From Rhodoplanes sp. (lineage in GTDB: Bacteria > Pseudomonadota > Alphaproteobacteria > Rhizobiales > Xanthobacteraceae): a stretch of DNA of 64,000 bases. This document shows, one piece after another, positions 53,834 through 62,252 of this stretch. The translations under genes and the position numbers were made by a program. The stretch covers positions 18,884 to 82,883 of the forward strand of contig NZ_JACAAX010000031.1 in NCBI RefSeq assembly GCF_013377085.1. The letters run 5' to 3'. The stretch's first letter is position 1. Each line of letters starts with the position of its first letter. The notes under the pieces were generated by a model. It was not told where the DNA came from. It did not search any database and saw only the letters and a program-made list of their open reading frames with translations.

Positions 53834-53936
53834 GTCATTCCGGGACGGCGCGGAGCGCCGGACCCGGAATCCAGCCACGTCCTCGGAGCATGTCGTTGGA
53901 TTCCGGGTTCGCACCTTCGGTGCGCCCCGGAATGAC
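53834..53936. repeat. palindromic repeat family D, copy 2
   Basis: GTCATTCCGGGACGGCGCGG at the left and GGTGCGCCCCGGAATGAC at the right; inner arms CCCGGAATCCAG and TTGGATTCCGGG. It sits between convergent cobB and the ABC exporter genes. Confidence 0.85.
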
Positions 53937-53963
53937 CGGAGAATGCGGTCCGACCCACTCGAC

Positions 53964-54656
53964 TCACACCAGCAGCCCGTCGCGGATCTCCAGCACGCGG
54001 TCGAAGCGGTCAGCGATCTTGTCGTCGTGCGTCACCACGATGATGGCGGCCTGCTGATCGACGGCGACGCGGCGCAGCAGATCCATCACCACCTGGCCGC
54101 GCTGCGAGTCGAGGGCGGCGGTCGGCTCGTCGGCCAGGATGATGCGCGGCCGGTTGGCGAGCGCCCGGGCGATGGCGACGCGCTGCGCCTCGCCGCCGGA
54201 GAGCTGCGACGGGAAGGCGTTGCGGCGATGGCCGACGTCGAGATAATCGAGGAGCTCGACGGCGCGCCGCTTCGCCGCGCCGGCCGACTGGCCGGCGAGC
54301 CGCAGCACCAGCGCGACATTGTCGGTCGATGTCAGGAACGGCAGCAGATTGTGAAACTGGAAGATGAAGCCGATGTTTTCGAGCCGCAGCCGGCGCAGAT
54401 CCGAGCGCAGCCAGCGCCCGCCCGCATAGATCGGCTCGCCGCTCAGTCGCAGCTCGCCCTCGGAGGGCGCCAGGATGCAGCCGACGATGTTGAGCACCGT
54501 CGTCTTGCCGGAGCCGCTGGGGCCGCGCAGGCCCACGACCTCGCCGGCCGAGACGTCGAACGACACGCCGCGCAGCGCGTCGACGCGCGCCGTGCCCTCG
54601 CCGTAGTGCTTGCGCACGTCGACGAAGGCGATGAGGGGAGCCGCGGTCTCGGTCAT
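53964..54656 (-). CDS. ABC transporter ATP-binding protein, LolD/MacB/DevA type
   Basis: 230 aa. Walker A LRGPSGSGKTTVLNIVGC, Q-loop FIFQFHNLLPFLT, signature QLSGGEAQRVAIARAL, Walker B IILADEPTAALD, His in VVTHDD. It energises the FtsX-type permease encoded 11 bp upstream. GAGGAG precedes the ATG at 54656. With the HlyD-type adaptor it forms a tripartite exporter like DevBCA or MacAB. It is the last gene of the arsR-led leftward operon. Confidence 0.93.
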   Translation of the reverse strand: MTETAAPLIAFVDVRKHYGEGTARVDALRGVSFDVSAGEVVGLRGPSGSGKTTVLNIVGCILAPSEGELRLSGEPIYAGGRWLRSDLRRLRLENIGFIFQFHNLLPFLTSTDNVALVLRLAGQSAGAAKRRAVELLDYLDVGHRRNAFPSQLSGGEAQRVAIARALANRPRIILADEPTAALDSQRGQVVMDLLRRVAVDQQAAIIVVTHDDKIADRFDRVLEIRDGLLV

Positions 54657-54667
54657 GCCAAGACTCC

Positions 54668-55801
54668 TCACCCGGCCAGCGCGGTGGCCGGATCGACCTT
54701 CAGGGCGAGCCGGACCCCGAGGCTCGAGGCGACGATGCACACCACGATCACCACGGCAGCGAGCGCCGCGACGTCGGGAGCCTCGATCACCACGCGCCGC
54801 GGAAAGCCGTCCTTGATGGTCAGGATGAAGGTGATGCCGAAGGCGAAGCCGATCGCCCCCATGGCCAGCGCCTGCTGCATGATCAGGCCGACGATGATGC
54901 GGTCGGGCGCGCCGATCAGCTTCAGGGTGGCGATCTCCCGCGTCTTGTCGATGGTCAGCGTGTAGATGATCAGCGCGATGATGACGGTCGAGACGATCAG
55001 CAAGAGCGACGTGAACAGCCCGATCTGCCGCCGCGCCCGCTCGATCACGGAGCGGCTGAGCACCATTTCCTGATCCTCCTGGGTGAGGACGGCGAGATGC
55101 TTCCAGCGGCGCACGCCGTCGGCGACGCTCGCCACCGGCACGTCCGGGCTCACCCGCGCCACGATGGCGTTGACGATGTCGTTCACCGCCTCGTTGCCGC
55201 CGCGGGCGATCTCGCGCCGCGCCGCCGGCGGGGCGAGGTCGAACTGCAGTTTCTGAGAGTCGCGCAGCGTGATGAAAACAGCCGGGTCGCCGCCCGACGA
55301 GACCTGGCCGGCCGTCAGCCCGACCACCAAAAACTCGCGTCGGCCGAGCCGCAGCCGCTGGCCGAGCGACAGGCCGGCCGAGCGGTCGGCCACCACCTCG
55401 TAGCGGCTCTGGGCGATCGGGCGACCCTCGACGATCCGGGTCGGTCCGCCCGGCCGGCCGGGCTCGTAGCCCATCACGTAGAGGCGGAGCTTGCCGGCGG
55501 CCGTCTCGGTCTCGACCGACTGGAACGTCAGCGCGCCGGCCTCGGTGACGCCGGCGACGCGGGCGACCGCCTCGCGGGTGTCGCCGGGGAGCCGCGAGGC
55601 CTCGGCGAACGGTCCGCGCGTGTTGGTCTCGACGATCCACAGGTCGACGCCGGGCGCGCGCGCGATGGTCAGCGCCTCGGCGATCAGGCCGCGATAGATG
55701 CCGAGCATCGACATGACGATGGCGAGCAGCAGGCTCAGCCCCACGCAGGTGAGCAGGAAGCGGCCGAGATTGTGCCGGATGTCGCGCAGCGCGAGGTTCA
55801 T
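54668..55801 (-). CDS. ABC transporter permease, FtsX/DevC type
   Basis: 377 aa. N-terminal helix (FLLTCVGLSLLLAIVMSMLG), a large periplasmic MacB-PCD-like domain of about 220 residues, then three C-terminal helices (LFTSLLLIVSTVIIALIIYT and two more) with the conserved KTREIATLKLIGAPDRIIV coupling loop. Proteins of this class use mechanotransmission to drive export or lipoprotein handling. Start overlaps the adaptor stop by four bases. Confidence 0.9.
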   Translation of the reverse strand: MNLALRDIRHNLGRFLLTCVGLSLLLAIVMSMLGIYRGLIAEALTIARAPGVDLWIVETNTRGPFAEASRLPGDTREAVARVAGVTEAGALTFQSVETETAAGKLRLYVMGYEPGRPGGPTRIVEGRPIAQSRYEVVADRSAGLSLGQRLRLGRREFLVVGLTAGQVSSGGDPAVFITLRDSQKLQFDLAPPAARREIARGGNEAVNDIVNAIVARVSPDVPVASVADGVRRWKHLAVLTQEDQEMVLSRSVIERARRQIGLFTSLLLIVSTVIIALIIYTLTIDKTREIATLKLIGAPDRIIVGLIMQQALAMGAIGFAFGITFILTIKDGFPRRVVIEAPDVAALAAVVIVVCIVASSLGVRLALKVDPATALAG

Positions 55802-56955
55802 CCGCGCGGTCCTTCCATGCTCACGGCGCGGCCCTCGCGAAAGCCGGGGTCGACGACGGTGGGCACCAGCGCACCGTCGGGCAGGCCGGAGCGCAGCTCG
55901 ACGCGGCCGTCGCTGTTGCGATAGCCGAACCGAACCGGCAGGCGGGCGAGCCGGCCGTCGCGGACGATCCAGATCAGGCCGGTGGCACCGTCGAAACGTT
56001 CGATGATCTTTTCGGGGATCATCAGGGCGCGCGGCAGCCGCGCCTTGGTCACGAAGACCTCGGCCTGCTCGCCGAGATGAAAGTCTTTCGGGCAGTCCGT
56101 GCAGGTGACGTAGACGCGCCGTTCCTCGTTGACGCGGTCGCTCTCGATGCCGACCCGGGCGACGGTGCCGCGATAGGCATTCTGCGGCAGCGAGCGCAGC
56201 TTCACCTCGGCCGGCTGGCCGACCGCGATGTCGCCGGCGCGCGCCTCGTCCACATAGGCGAGGATCCAGACGGTTTCGGGCGCCGCCAGGGTGAACAGTG
56301 CCTCGCCGGCCGACACCACGGCGCCGAGCTCCTTGGCCCGCGACACCACCAGCGCATCGAACGGCGCCTTCAGCTCGTGCTGGCCCAGCACCGCCGTATC
56401 GGAGTCGAGCTGGGCGCGGGCATCGTCGAGCTTGGCGCGGGCCGACAGGATCTCGCTCTGCACCACCAAGAGGTCGGCGCCGGCGATCGCCTCGTTGGCC
56501 TGTGATTCCTCGGCCGCTTCCTGCGACACCGACTGGCGCTCGAGCAGGGACTGGCGGCGCCGGTTGGTCTGCACGCGCTGCCGGTGCAGCGCCTCGGATT
56601 TTCGGGCGGCCGCCTCCGCCACCTGGATGGCGGCCTCGGCGATCGCCACCTGGGCGCGCGCCTTGGCGACGCGGGCCTGCTGCTCGCTCGCATCGATGGT
56701 GGCGAGAAGCCGGCCGGCCGGGACGAGGTCACCGTGGTCGGCGCGCAGATCCGTCAGGGTACCGGCGACCTTGAAGCCGGTCTTGCTCAGCACCCGCGCC
56801 TCGACCGTGCCGAGCCCGAACACCTTTATGGGCAAATCGGTCTCGGGCTGCAGCACCGCCACCGTGAGAGGCGCGTTGCGCATCCAATAGACGCCCCCGC
56901 CCAGGACGGCGGCGGCACCCGCGACAATGGCGAGGAGGAGGGCGATGCGACGCAT
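55798..56955 (-). CDS. HlyD-family periplasmic adaptor (DevB-like)
   Basis: 385 aa membrane-fusion protein. One N-terminal helix (IALLLAIVAGAAAVLGGGVY), a lipoyl-like half GDLVPAGRLLATID, a coiled-coil hairpin of about 90 residues, the second lipoyl half ELKAPFDALVVSRAKELGA and a beta-barrel. An unusual pair of cysteines stands in VYVTCTDCPKDFHLG. It connects the ABC permease encoded next (four-base overlap) to an outer-membrane channel not encoded here. GAGGAG precedes the ATG. It follows the RND pump gene by 14 bp. Confidence 0.9.
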   Translation of the reverse strand: MRRIALLLAIVAGAAAVLGGGVYWMRNAPLTVAVLQPETDLPIKVFGLGTVEARVLSKTGFKVAGTLTDLRADHGDLVPAGRLLATIDASEQQARVAKARAQVAIAEAAIQVAEAAARKSEALHRQRVQTNRRRQSLLERQSVSQEAAEESQANEAIAGADLLVVQSEILSARAKLDDARAQLDSDTAVLGQHELKAPFDALVVSRAKELGAVVSAGEALFTLAAPETVWILAYVDEARAGDIAVGQPAEVKLRSLPQNAYRGTVARVGIESDRVNEERRVYVTCTDCPKDFHLGEQAEVFVTKARLPRALMIPEKIIERFDGATGLIWIVRDGRLARLPVRFGYRNSDGRVELRSGLPDGALVPTVVDPGFREGRAVSMEGPRG

Positions 56956-56969
56956 GTGAAATCTCCTCG

Positions 56970-59900
56970 TCAGGCGGCGGGGGCGACGACGCCGTCGGCG
57001 TCGCGAAGGACCACGTAGATGGCCGGGATCACCAGCACGGTGAGCAGCGTGGAGGAGGCGAGGCCGAACAGAAGCGAGATCGCGAGCCCCTGAAAGATTG
57101 GATCGAGCAGGATGGTCGAGGCGCCGATCATGGCGGCGAGCGCGGTGAGCAGGATCGGCTTGAAGCGCACCGCGCCGGCTTCCAGCAACACCTCCCGCAA
57201 GGTCTTACCATGTCCGGCACCGTGGCGGATGAAGTCGACCAGCAGAATCGAGTTGCGCACGATGATGCCGGCGAGCGCGATGAAGCCGATCATCGAGGTG
57301 GCCGTGAAGGCGGCGCCCAGGAGCCAGTGGCCGATCACGATGCCGATCAGCGTCAGCGGTATCGGGGTGAGAATCACGAGCGGCAGCCGGAAGCTGCCGA
57401 ACTGGACGACCACCAGAATGTAGATGCCGACCAGCGCGGCGCCGAAGGCCGCGCCCATGTCGCGGAACGTCACATAGGTGATCTCCCACTCGCCGTCCCA
57501 CAACAGCGACGGGCGGCTTTCGTCCTTGGGCTGGCCGTGCAGGAGCACGGCCGGTTTAGGCAGGCTGCCCCAGTCGTGCGCGTCGATCGCCTTCGCCACG
57601 TCCAGCATGCCGTAGATCGGCGCCTCGAACTGGCCAGCGAGCTCGGCCGTCACCATGTCGGCGAAGCGGCCGTCGCGGCGGAACACCAGCGGCGAGCCGG
57701 ACTCCTCGGTCACCCGCACCACGTCGCCGAGCTCGACCCAGGCCTTGTTGCCCGGCACGGCGTTGGCGGGAATCGGGGTCGCCGCCAGCGTCTCCGACCA
57801 GGTGAGCCGGGTCTTCGGCAGCCGCACCGCGATCTCGATCGGGTTCCTGTCCTCGCCGCGATGCGAGTAGCCGACCGTGGTGCCCCCCAGGAGCGCCTGC
57901 AGGGCGTCGTAGACGTCGCCCTGCTCGACGCCGAAGAACTCCAGCCGGTCCTGGTCGAGCGCGATGCGCAGGCGCGGCCGCGGCGCGCCGATCGAGTCGT
58001 CGATGTCGACCACATAGGGAACTTTCGCGAACAGGCGCTTCAGCTCGGCGACGACGGCCCGGCGGGTGGCGGAGTCGGGACCGTAGACCTCGGCCAGCAG
58101 CGTCGCCAGCACGGGCGGGCCGGGCGGCACCTCGACGACCTTGACGATGGCGCCGGGTGGCAGGGCCAGGCCTTTCAGGCGCGCGCGAAGGTCGAGTGCG
58201 ATGGTGTGGCTCGCCCGCTTGCGGTCGTGACGCGGGGCGAGGTTGAGCTGCAGCTCGCCCAGCTCGGGGAACTCGCGCACATAGGAGTGCCGCACCAGGC
58301 CGTTGAAGTTGAACGGCGCCGGCGTGCCCGCATAGGCCTGCAGGTCGTGCACCTCCGGAATCGTCCGGGCGATCTCGGCGGCGGCGAACAGCGTGCGTTC
58401 GGTGTCCTCCAGGCTGGCGCCTTCGGCCAGATCCACGGTCACGGCCAGCTCCGACTTGTCGTCGAACGGCAGCAGCTTCACGGTCACGCTGCGGGTGGCG
58501 AACAGGCCGCACACCGCGACGGTGGCAAGCCCGACGCCGCCGAGGAACAGCCAGGCATTGCGGCGGTTCTTCACCACCGGAGCCGCGAAGCGGCGGTAGA
58601 GTCGGCCGAGGCGTCCGCCGTCATGGCCATGCGGAGCGGCCGGCTCGGTATGCTCCTCCCGCTCGTCCCCGCGAACGCGGGGACCCAGATCTTGGCCCTG
58701 GACTTCTTGGCCCTGGGTTCCCGCTTGCGCGGGAACGAGCGGAGTTTTTTGCGACGGCGCCAGCTTCAGCATCAGCCAGGGCGCCACCACGACGGCGACG
58801 AAGAACGAGAACAGCATGGCGGCCGAGGCGTTGATCGGGATCGGCGCCATGTAGGGGCCCATCAGGCCCGAGACGAACAGCATCGGCAGCAGCGCGGCGA
58901 CGACCGTGAGGGTGGCGACCACGGTCGGATTGCCGACCTCGGCCACCGCCTCGATGGCGCCCTGCCGGCGCGGGCGGCCGTCGGCCATGCCCCAGTGGCG
59001 GGCGATGTTCTCCACCATCACGATGGCGTCGTCGACCAGGATGCCGATCGCGAAGATGAGGGCGAACAGGCTGACCCGGTTGATGGTGTAGCCCATCAGA
59101 TTGGCGGCGAAGAGGGTCAGCAGGATGGTGGTCGGAATCACGACCAGCGTCACCAGCGCCTCGCGCCAGCCGATGGCGAGCGCGATCAGCACGACGATCG
59201 ACAGCGTCGCGAGGCCGAGATGGAAAAAGAGCTCGTCGGCCTTCTGGCTCGCCGTGTCGCCGTAGTCACGCGTCACCGTGACGGTGACGTCGTCGGGGAT
59301 CAGCTTTCCGCGGGCGATGTCGAGCCGCTGCAAAAGCTCGGCCGAGACCGTCACGGCATTGGCGCCGGCCCGCTTGGCGAAGGCGACGCTGACGGCGGGC
59401 GTGCGGATCCAGCCGCGCTCCGCCGCGCCCTCGTGCGACACGGTCGGATCGGGCACGTCCATCCACACCCGCTGCTCGCGCGGGCTCGGGCCGATGACGA
59501 TCGAGGCGAGATCGCGCACATAGACGGGCCGGTTGTCGCGCGTCGTCACCAGCAGCAGGCCTATGTCGGGCACGCCGCCGAGCGTCTGCCCGGCCGCGAC
59601 GGTGCGGACCACGCCGTTGTCGCGCACGGAGCCGGCCAGGAACGAGCGGTTGGCGTTCTTCACCTTGCCGACGAGCTGCGCCAGCGTGACGCCGTAGAGC
59701 GCCAGCTTCTCCGGATCGGGCTCGACCCTTATCTGCTGCGGGTTGCCGCCGGCCATGTAGGTGAGGCCGACATTGTCGACCTTGACCAGCTCGGCCCGCA
59801 GCTTGTCGGCGAGCTCGTAGAGATCCTTGTCGGTCCAGCGGTCGGCCGCCGCCGGCTTGGGCGCCAGAGTCAGCACCAGGATGGCGACGTCGTTGATGCC

Positions 59901-60335
59901 GCGGCCGACGATCAGCGGCTCGGGGATGCCGGCCGGGATGCGATCGAAATTGGCGCGGATCTTCTCGTGCACCCGCAGGATGGCGTCCTCGGACTTGGTG
60001 CCGACCAGAAAGCGCGCCGTCACCATCACCCGGTCGTCCTGGGTTTGGCTGTAGACGTGCTCGACCCCGTCGATGCTCTTGACGATGGTCTCCAGCGGCT
60101 TGGTCACCAGCTCGACCGCATCGGGCGCTTTCAAGCCGTCGGCATTGATGCGGATGTCGACCATCGGCACGCTGATCTGCGGCTCCTCCTCGCGCGGGAT
60201 CGTCACCAGAGCCAGCAGGCCGGCGACCAGCGCGGCGAGCAGGAACAAGGGCGTCAGCGGCGAACCGATGCTCGCTTGGGTCAGCCGACCGGACAGCCCG
60301 AGCTTTACGGGGCCGCGCTTCTCGGGTTCGGTCAC
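56970..60335 (-). CDS. RND-family efflux pump with repeat-derived insert in the central loop
   Basis: 1121 aa, longer than typical AcrB-type pumps (about 1030-1050). Features: N-terminal LALVTIPREEEPQISVPMV, TM4 proton-relay motif FAIGILVDDAIVMVENIARH, porter domains, and a second TM set ending GLASSTLLTVLVIPAIY. Residues about 531-560 (start PLVPAQAGTQGQ, end GPRVRGDERE) are encoded by a family C palindromic repeat, between TM6 and TM7 on the cytoplasmic side, where an insert is tolerable. GTG start at 60335 overlaps the adaptor stop (GTGA). Substrate unknown. Confidence 0.92.
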   Translation of the reverse strand: MTEPEKRGPVKLGLSGRLTQASIGSPLTPLFLLAALVAGLLALVTIPREEEPQISVPMVDIRINADGLKAPDAVELVTKPLETIVKSIDGVEHVYSQTQDDRVMVTARFLVGTKSEDAILRVHEKIRANFDRIPAGIPEPLIVGRGINDVAILVLTLAPKPAAADRWTDKDLYELADKLRAELVKVDNVGLTYMAGGNPQQIRVEPDPEKLALYGVTLAQLVGKVKNANRSFLAGSVRDNGVVRTVAAGQTLGGVPDIGLLLVTTRDNRPVYVRDLASIVIGPSPREQRVWMDVPDPTVSHEGAAERGWIRTPAVSVAFAKRAGANAVTVSAELLQRLDIARGKLIPDDVTVTVTRDYGDTASQKADELFFHLGLATLSIVVLIALAIGWREALVTLVVIPTTILLTLFAANLMGYTINRVSLFALIFAIGILVDDAIVMVENIARHWGMADGRPRRQGAIEAVAEVGNPTVVATLTVVAALLPMLFVSGLMGPYMAPIPINASAAMLFSFFVAVVVAPWLMLKLAPSQKTPLVPAQAGTQGQEVQGQDLGPRVRGDEREEHTEPAAPHGHDGGRLGRLYRRFAAPVVKNRRNAWLFLGGVGLATVAVCGLFATRSVTVKLLPFDDKSELAVTVDLAEGASLEDTERTLFAAAEIARTIPEVHDLQAYAGTPAPFNFNGLVRHSYVREFPELGELQLNLAPRHDRKRASHTIALDLRARLKGLALPPGAIVKVVEVPPGPPVLATLLAEVYGPDSATRRAVVAELKRLFAKVPYVVDIDDSIGAPRPRLRIALDQDRLEFFGVEQGDVYDALQALLGGTTVGYSHRGEDRNPIEIAVRLPKTRLTWSETLAATPIPANAVPGNKAWVELGDVVRVTEESGSPLVFRRDGRFADMVTAELAGQFEAPIYGMLDVAKAIDAHDWGSLPKPAVLLHGQPKDESRPSLLWDGEWEITYVTFRDMGAAFGAALVGIYILVVVQFGSFRLPLVILTPIPLTLIGIVIGHWLLGAAFTATSMIGFIALAGIIVRNSILLVDFIRHGAGHGKTLREVLLEAGAVRFKPILLTALAAMIGASTILLDPIFQGLAISLLFGLASSTLLTVLVIPAIYVVLRDADGVVAPAA
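58656..58744. repeat. palindromic repeat family C, copy 3, inside the RND pump gene
   Basis: CTCCCGCTCGTCCCCGCGAA at the left and GCTTGCGCGGGAACGAGCGG at the right, length 89 bp, keeping the surrounding frame open. It encodes about 30 residues of the pump. Confidence 0.85.
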
Positions 60336-61423
60336 TGCGTCACCAGGCGGTCGCCGGGGACGAGGCCCGAAAGAATCTCGATCGCGTCGGGCTGGTCGGG
60401 TCGCTGCAGGGCCCGGCCGCGCTGCACCGGCACGTCGATGGTGCTGCCGTCGCGCGCGAGCCGCACATAGTCGATGCCGAACCGCGTTAAGACGAAGCCG
60501 GCCGGCACCGCGATGGCGCTGCGCTCGCCGGCCGACACCCAGACGCGGATGCGCTCGCCGACGAAATAGTCGCCCAGCCCAGAGACGGTGGCGTCGGCGA
60601 CCACGCGGCCGTCCTCGATCTGCGGATAGATCAGCCGCACGGTGCCGAACAGCGCCTCGCCGCGGCCGAGGCTCTCGCCGTCGATCCGCACCGGGTCGCC
60701 GACCTTGAGAAAACGCGCATGGCGTTCCGGAACGCGCAGGCGAAGCACAAAATTCGCCTCGGCGATCTGGGCGATCGTCTCGCCGGCCATCGTCACCGTG
60801 CCGGGCGTCACCGGCACCTTCAGGACGCGGCCGGCCGTCGGCGCCAGCACGGTGCCTTCGGCGAGCTGCTGCTCGATCACGGCGCGCTCGGCCGTGCGGG
60901 CCTTCAGGGCGTTGTCGGCGACGTTGAAGGCGGTGCGCACCTCGTCGAGCCGCGAGCGCGCGACCGTGCCCTTGTCGAACAGGTTCTGGGTGCGCTCGAG
61001 ATCGATCGTCGCCTGCGCCATCTGGGCCTGCAGCCCGGCCATCTGGGCGTCGAGCGAGCGCGTCTGCAGCATCAGCTTGTCGTCGCCGATGGTGGCGATC
61101 GACTGCCCTTGCGTCACCTCGTCGCCGTATTTCACCGCGAGCCGCACCACCGTGCCGCCGATGCGGGCGCGCGCCGGCACCACATTGGCGCTCTCCACCG
61201 TGGCGAACACCGCCTTCTCGTCGCGCACCGGTGCCGCCGCAACCGTGAAGGTGTCGGCGACAGCAGGAGAGGCGAGCAGTGCCAGCGTCGACAATGCGAG
61301 CAGCGCGCCGACAAGACTCCGCTCGTCCCCGCGTGAGCGGGGACCCAGAGTTGCTTGGCCCCTGGATCCCCGCTTTCGCCGGGATGAGCGCAGTGAACGG
61401 GGCTCGCCCGCATGTTTCGTCAT
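60332..61423 (-). CDS. RND-type periplasmic adaptor with repeat-extended signal peptide
   Basis: 363 aa. The native signal core LVGALLALSTLALLASPAVA ends before DTF, but residues about 11-36 (start SLRSSRRKRGSRGQ, end PRSRGDERS) are encoded by a family C repeat, giving an exceptionally long basic n-region. The rest is a normal adaptor: lipoyl half GDEVTQGQSIATIGDDKL, coiled coil, GTVLAPTAGRVLKVPVTPG and a beta-barrel. It should work with the RND pump encoded next (GTGA overlap). The ATG at 61423 overlaps the arsR stop (ATGA). Confidence 0.9.
   Translation of the reverse strand: MTKHAGEPRSLRSSRRKRGSRGQATLGPRSRGDERSLVGALLALSTLALLASPAVADTFTVAAAPVRDEKAVFATVESANVVPARARIGGTVVRLAVKYGDEVTQGQSIATIGDDKLMLQTRSLDAQMAGLQAQMAQATIDLERTQNLFDKGTVARSRLDEVRTAFNVADNALKARTAERAVIEQQLAEGTVLAPTAGRVLKVPVTPGTVTMAGETIAQIAEANFVLRLRVPERHARFLKVGDPVRIDGESLGRGEALFGTVRLIYPQIEDGRVVADATVSGLGDYFVGERIRVWVSAGERSAIAVPAGFVLTRFGIDYVRLARDGSTIDVPVQRGRALQRPDQPDAIEILSGLVPGDRLVTQ
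61317..61393. repeat. palindromic repeat family C, copy 4, inside the adaptor signal-peptide region
   Basis: CTCCGCTCGTCCCCGCGTGA at the left and CCCCGCTTTCGCCGGGATGA at the right, 77 bp. It is read in frame as residues about 11-36 of the adaptor. Confidence 0.85.
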
Positions 61424-61788
61424 CGGGAAGTCCTTTTCTCGGCGCGGACGGGTCTGCGCATTTCGGTGTCGGTCGGGCAGGCGGGCGCGGGCGTGCAATA
61501 GATGCGGTGCAGGGCGGTCAGGAGCTCGCGGGCCTCCGGGCTGGCGATCGCGTACCAGATGGTCTGTCCGTCGCGCCGTGCCGTCACCAGACCGTCCTTG
61601 CGCAGCAGCGTGAGGTGCTGGGACACGTTGGCGATGCGCATGCCGAGCGTCTCGGCGAGCTCGCCGACCGAGCGCTCGTGCTCGATCATGGCGCACACCA
61701 TCATCAGGCGGTGCGGGCTCGCCAGCGCCCGCAAGAGCGTGCAGGCGGCGCCGGCCGCGAACAAGGGATCGCTCGTCTTCTGTTTCAT
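61420..61788 (-). CDS. ArsR-family regulator, SqrR/BigR-like persulfide sensor type
   Basis: 122 aa winged-helix repressor. ALASPHRLMMVCAMIEHERS contains Cys32, and HRIYCTPAPAC contains Cys98 and Cys104; the spacing of Cys32 and Cys98 matches the two sensor cysteines of SqrR/BigR/YgaV, which form a polysulfide bridge. The recognition helix is RIANVSQHLTLLRKDGL. It starts at 61788, three bases from an imperfect palindrome (61791-61806), and leads the export operon. Sulfide or persulfide sensing is inferred from the cysteine pattern only. Confidence 0.85.
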   Translation of the reverse strand: MKQKTSDPLFAAGAACTLLRALASPHRLMMVCAMIEHERSVGELAETLGMRIANVSQHLTLLRKDGLVTARRDGQTIWYAIASPEARELLTALHRIYCTPAPACPTDTEMRRPVRAEKRTSR

Positions 61789-61790
61789 AG

Positions 61791-61806
61791 TTGCGAATAT
61801 ATGCAA
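61791..61806. promoter_or_regulatory. imperfect palindrome, candidate ArsR operator
   Basis: TTGC-GAATATAT-GCAA, a dyad-symmetric AT-rich site directly before the arsR start and 65 bp before the divergent DUF2892 gene. Position suits repression of both directions. Confidence 0.55.
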
Positions 61807-61871
61807 AAGACGATATGAAGGCAACAGGCGATCGCGACCCGCGGCGCCGGCCCAGTTCGGGAGCTCACCGT

Positions 61872-62075
61872 ATGACCATCGACCGCGCCGTTCTGGCTGT
61901 CGCCGGAGCCATGGTTCTCGTCAGCGCCGCGCTGGCGGCCTTCGTCAGCCTCTGGTGGCTGCTGCTCACCGCTTTTGTGGGGGCCAACATGCTGCAGGCG
62001 GCCTTCTCCGGGTTTTGTCCGGCCGCTATCGTTCTGCGCAAAGTGGGCATCAAGCCGGGCTGTGCGTTCGACTGA
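61872..62075 (+). CDS. DUF2892 (YgaP C-terminal-like) small membrane protein
   Basis: 67 aa with two helices: AVLAVAGAMVLVSAALAAFV and a second starting WWLLLTAFVGANML. The conserved block AAFSGFCPAAIVLRKVGI matches the DUF2892/YgaP transmembrane domain, usually fused or linked to rhodanese and SqrR/BigR-regulated sulfide genes. It diverges from the ArsR gene and is likely in the same regulon. GGGAG precedes the ATG at 61872. Confidence 0.88.
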   Translation: MTIDRAVLAVAGAMVLVSAALAAFVSLWWLLLTAFVGANMLQAAFSGFCPAAIVLRKVGIKPGCAFD

Positions 62076-62097
62076 GTGCCGCCACGAAGTCCGACTC

Positions 62098-62186
62098 GTC
62101 GTGCCCGCGCTCGTCGCGGGCATTCCCGTCTTCAGTCCCGTCTCGGAAGCAAGGGTGTGGATGGCCGCGACAAGCCAGGCCATGAC
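62098..62186. repeat. palindromic repeat family B, copy 3
   Basis: GTCGTGCCCGCGCTCGTCGC at the left and CCGCGACAAGCCAGGCCATGAC at the right, more diverged than the other copies. It lies between the DUF2892 gene and the AhpD-like gene. Confidence 0.65.
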
Positions 62187-62252
62187 CAGCGAGAGCGACC
62201 GACGCCGCCCAATATCGATCTGAACTCGTAGAGAAAAATCAGGAGAGCAACC

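Noticed and set aside
57210..60470. 1086-codon open frame opposite the RND pump gene
   Set aside because: Antisense shadow with His/Asp/Gln-rich nonsense composition; the minus-strand pump has clear motifs.
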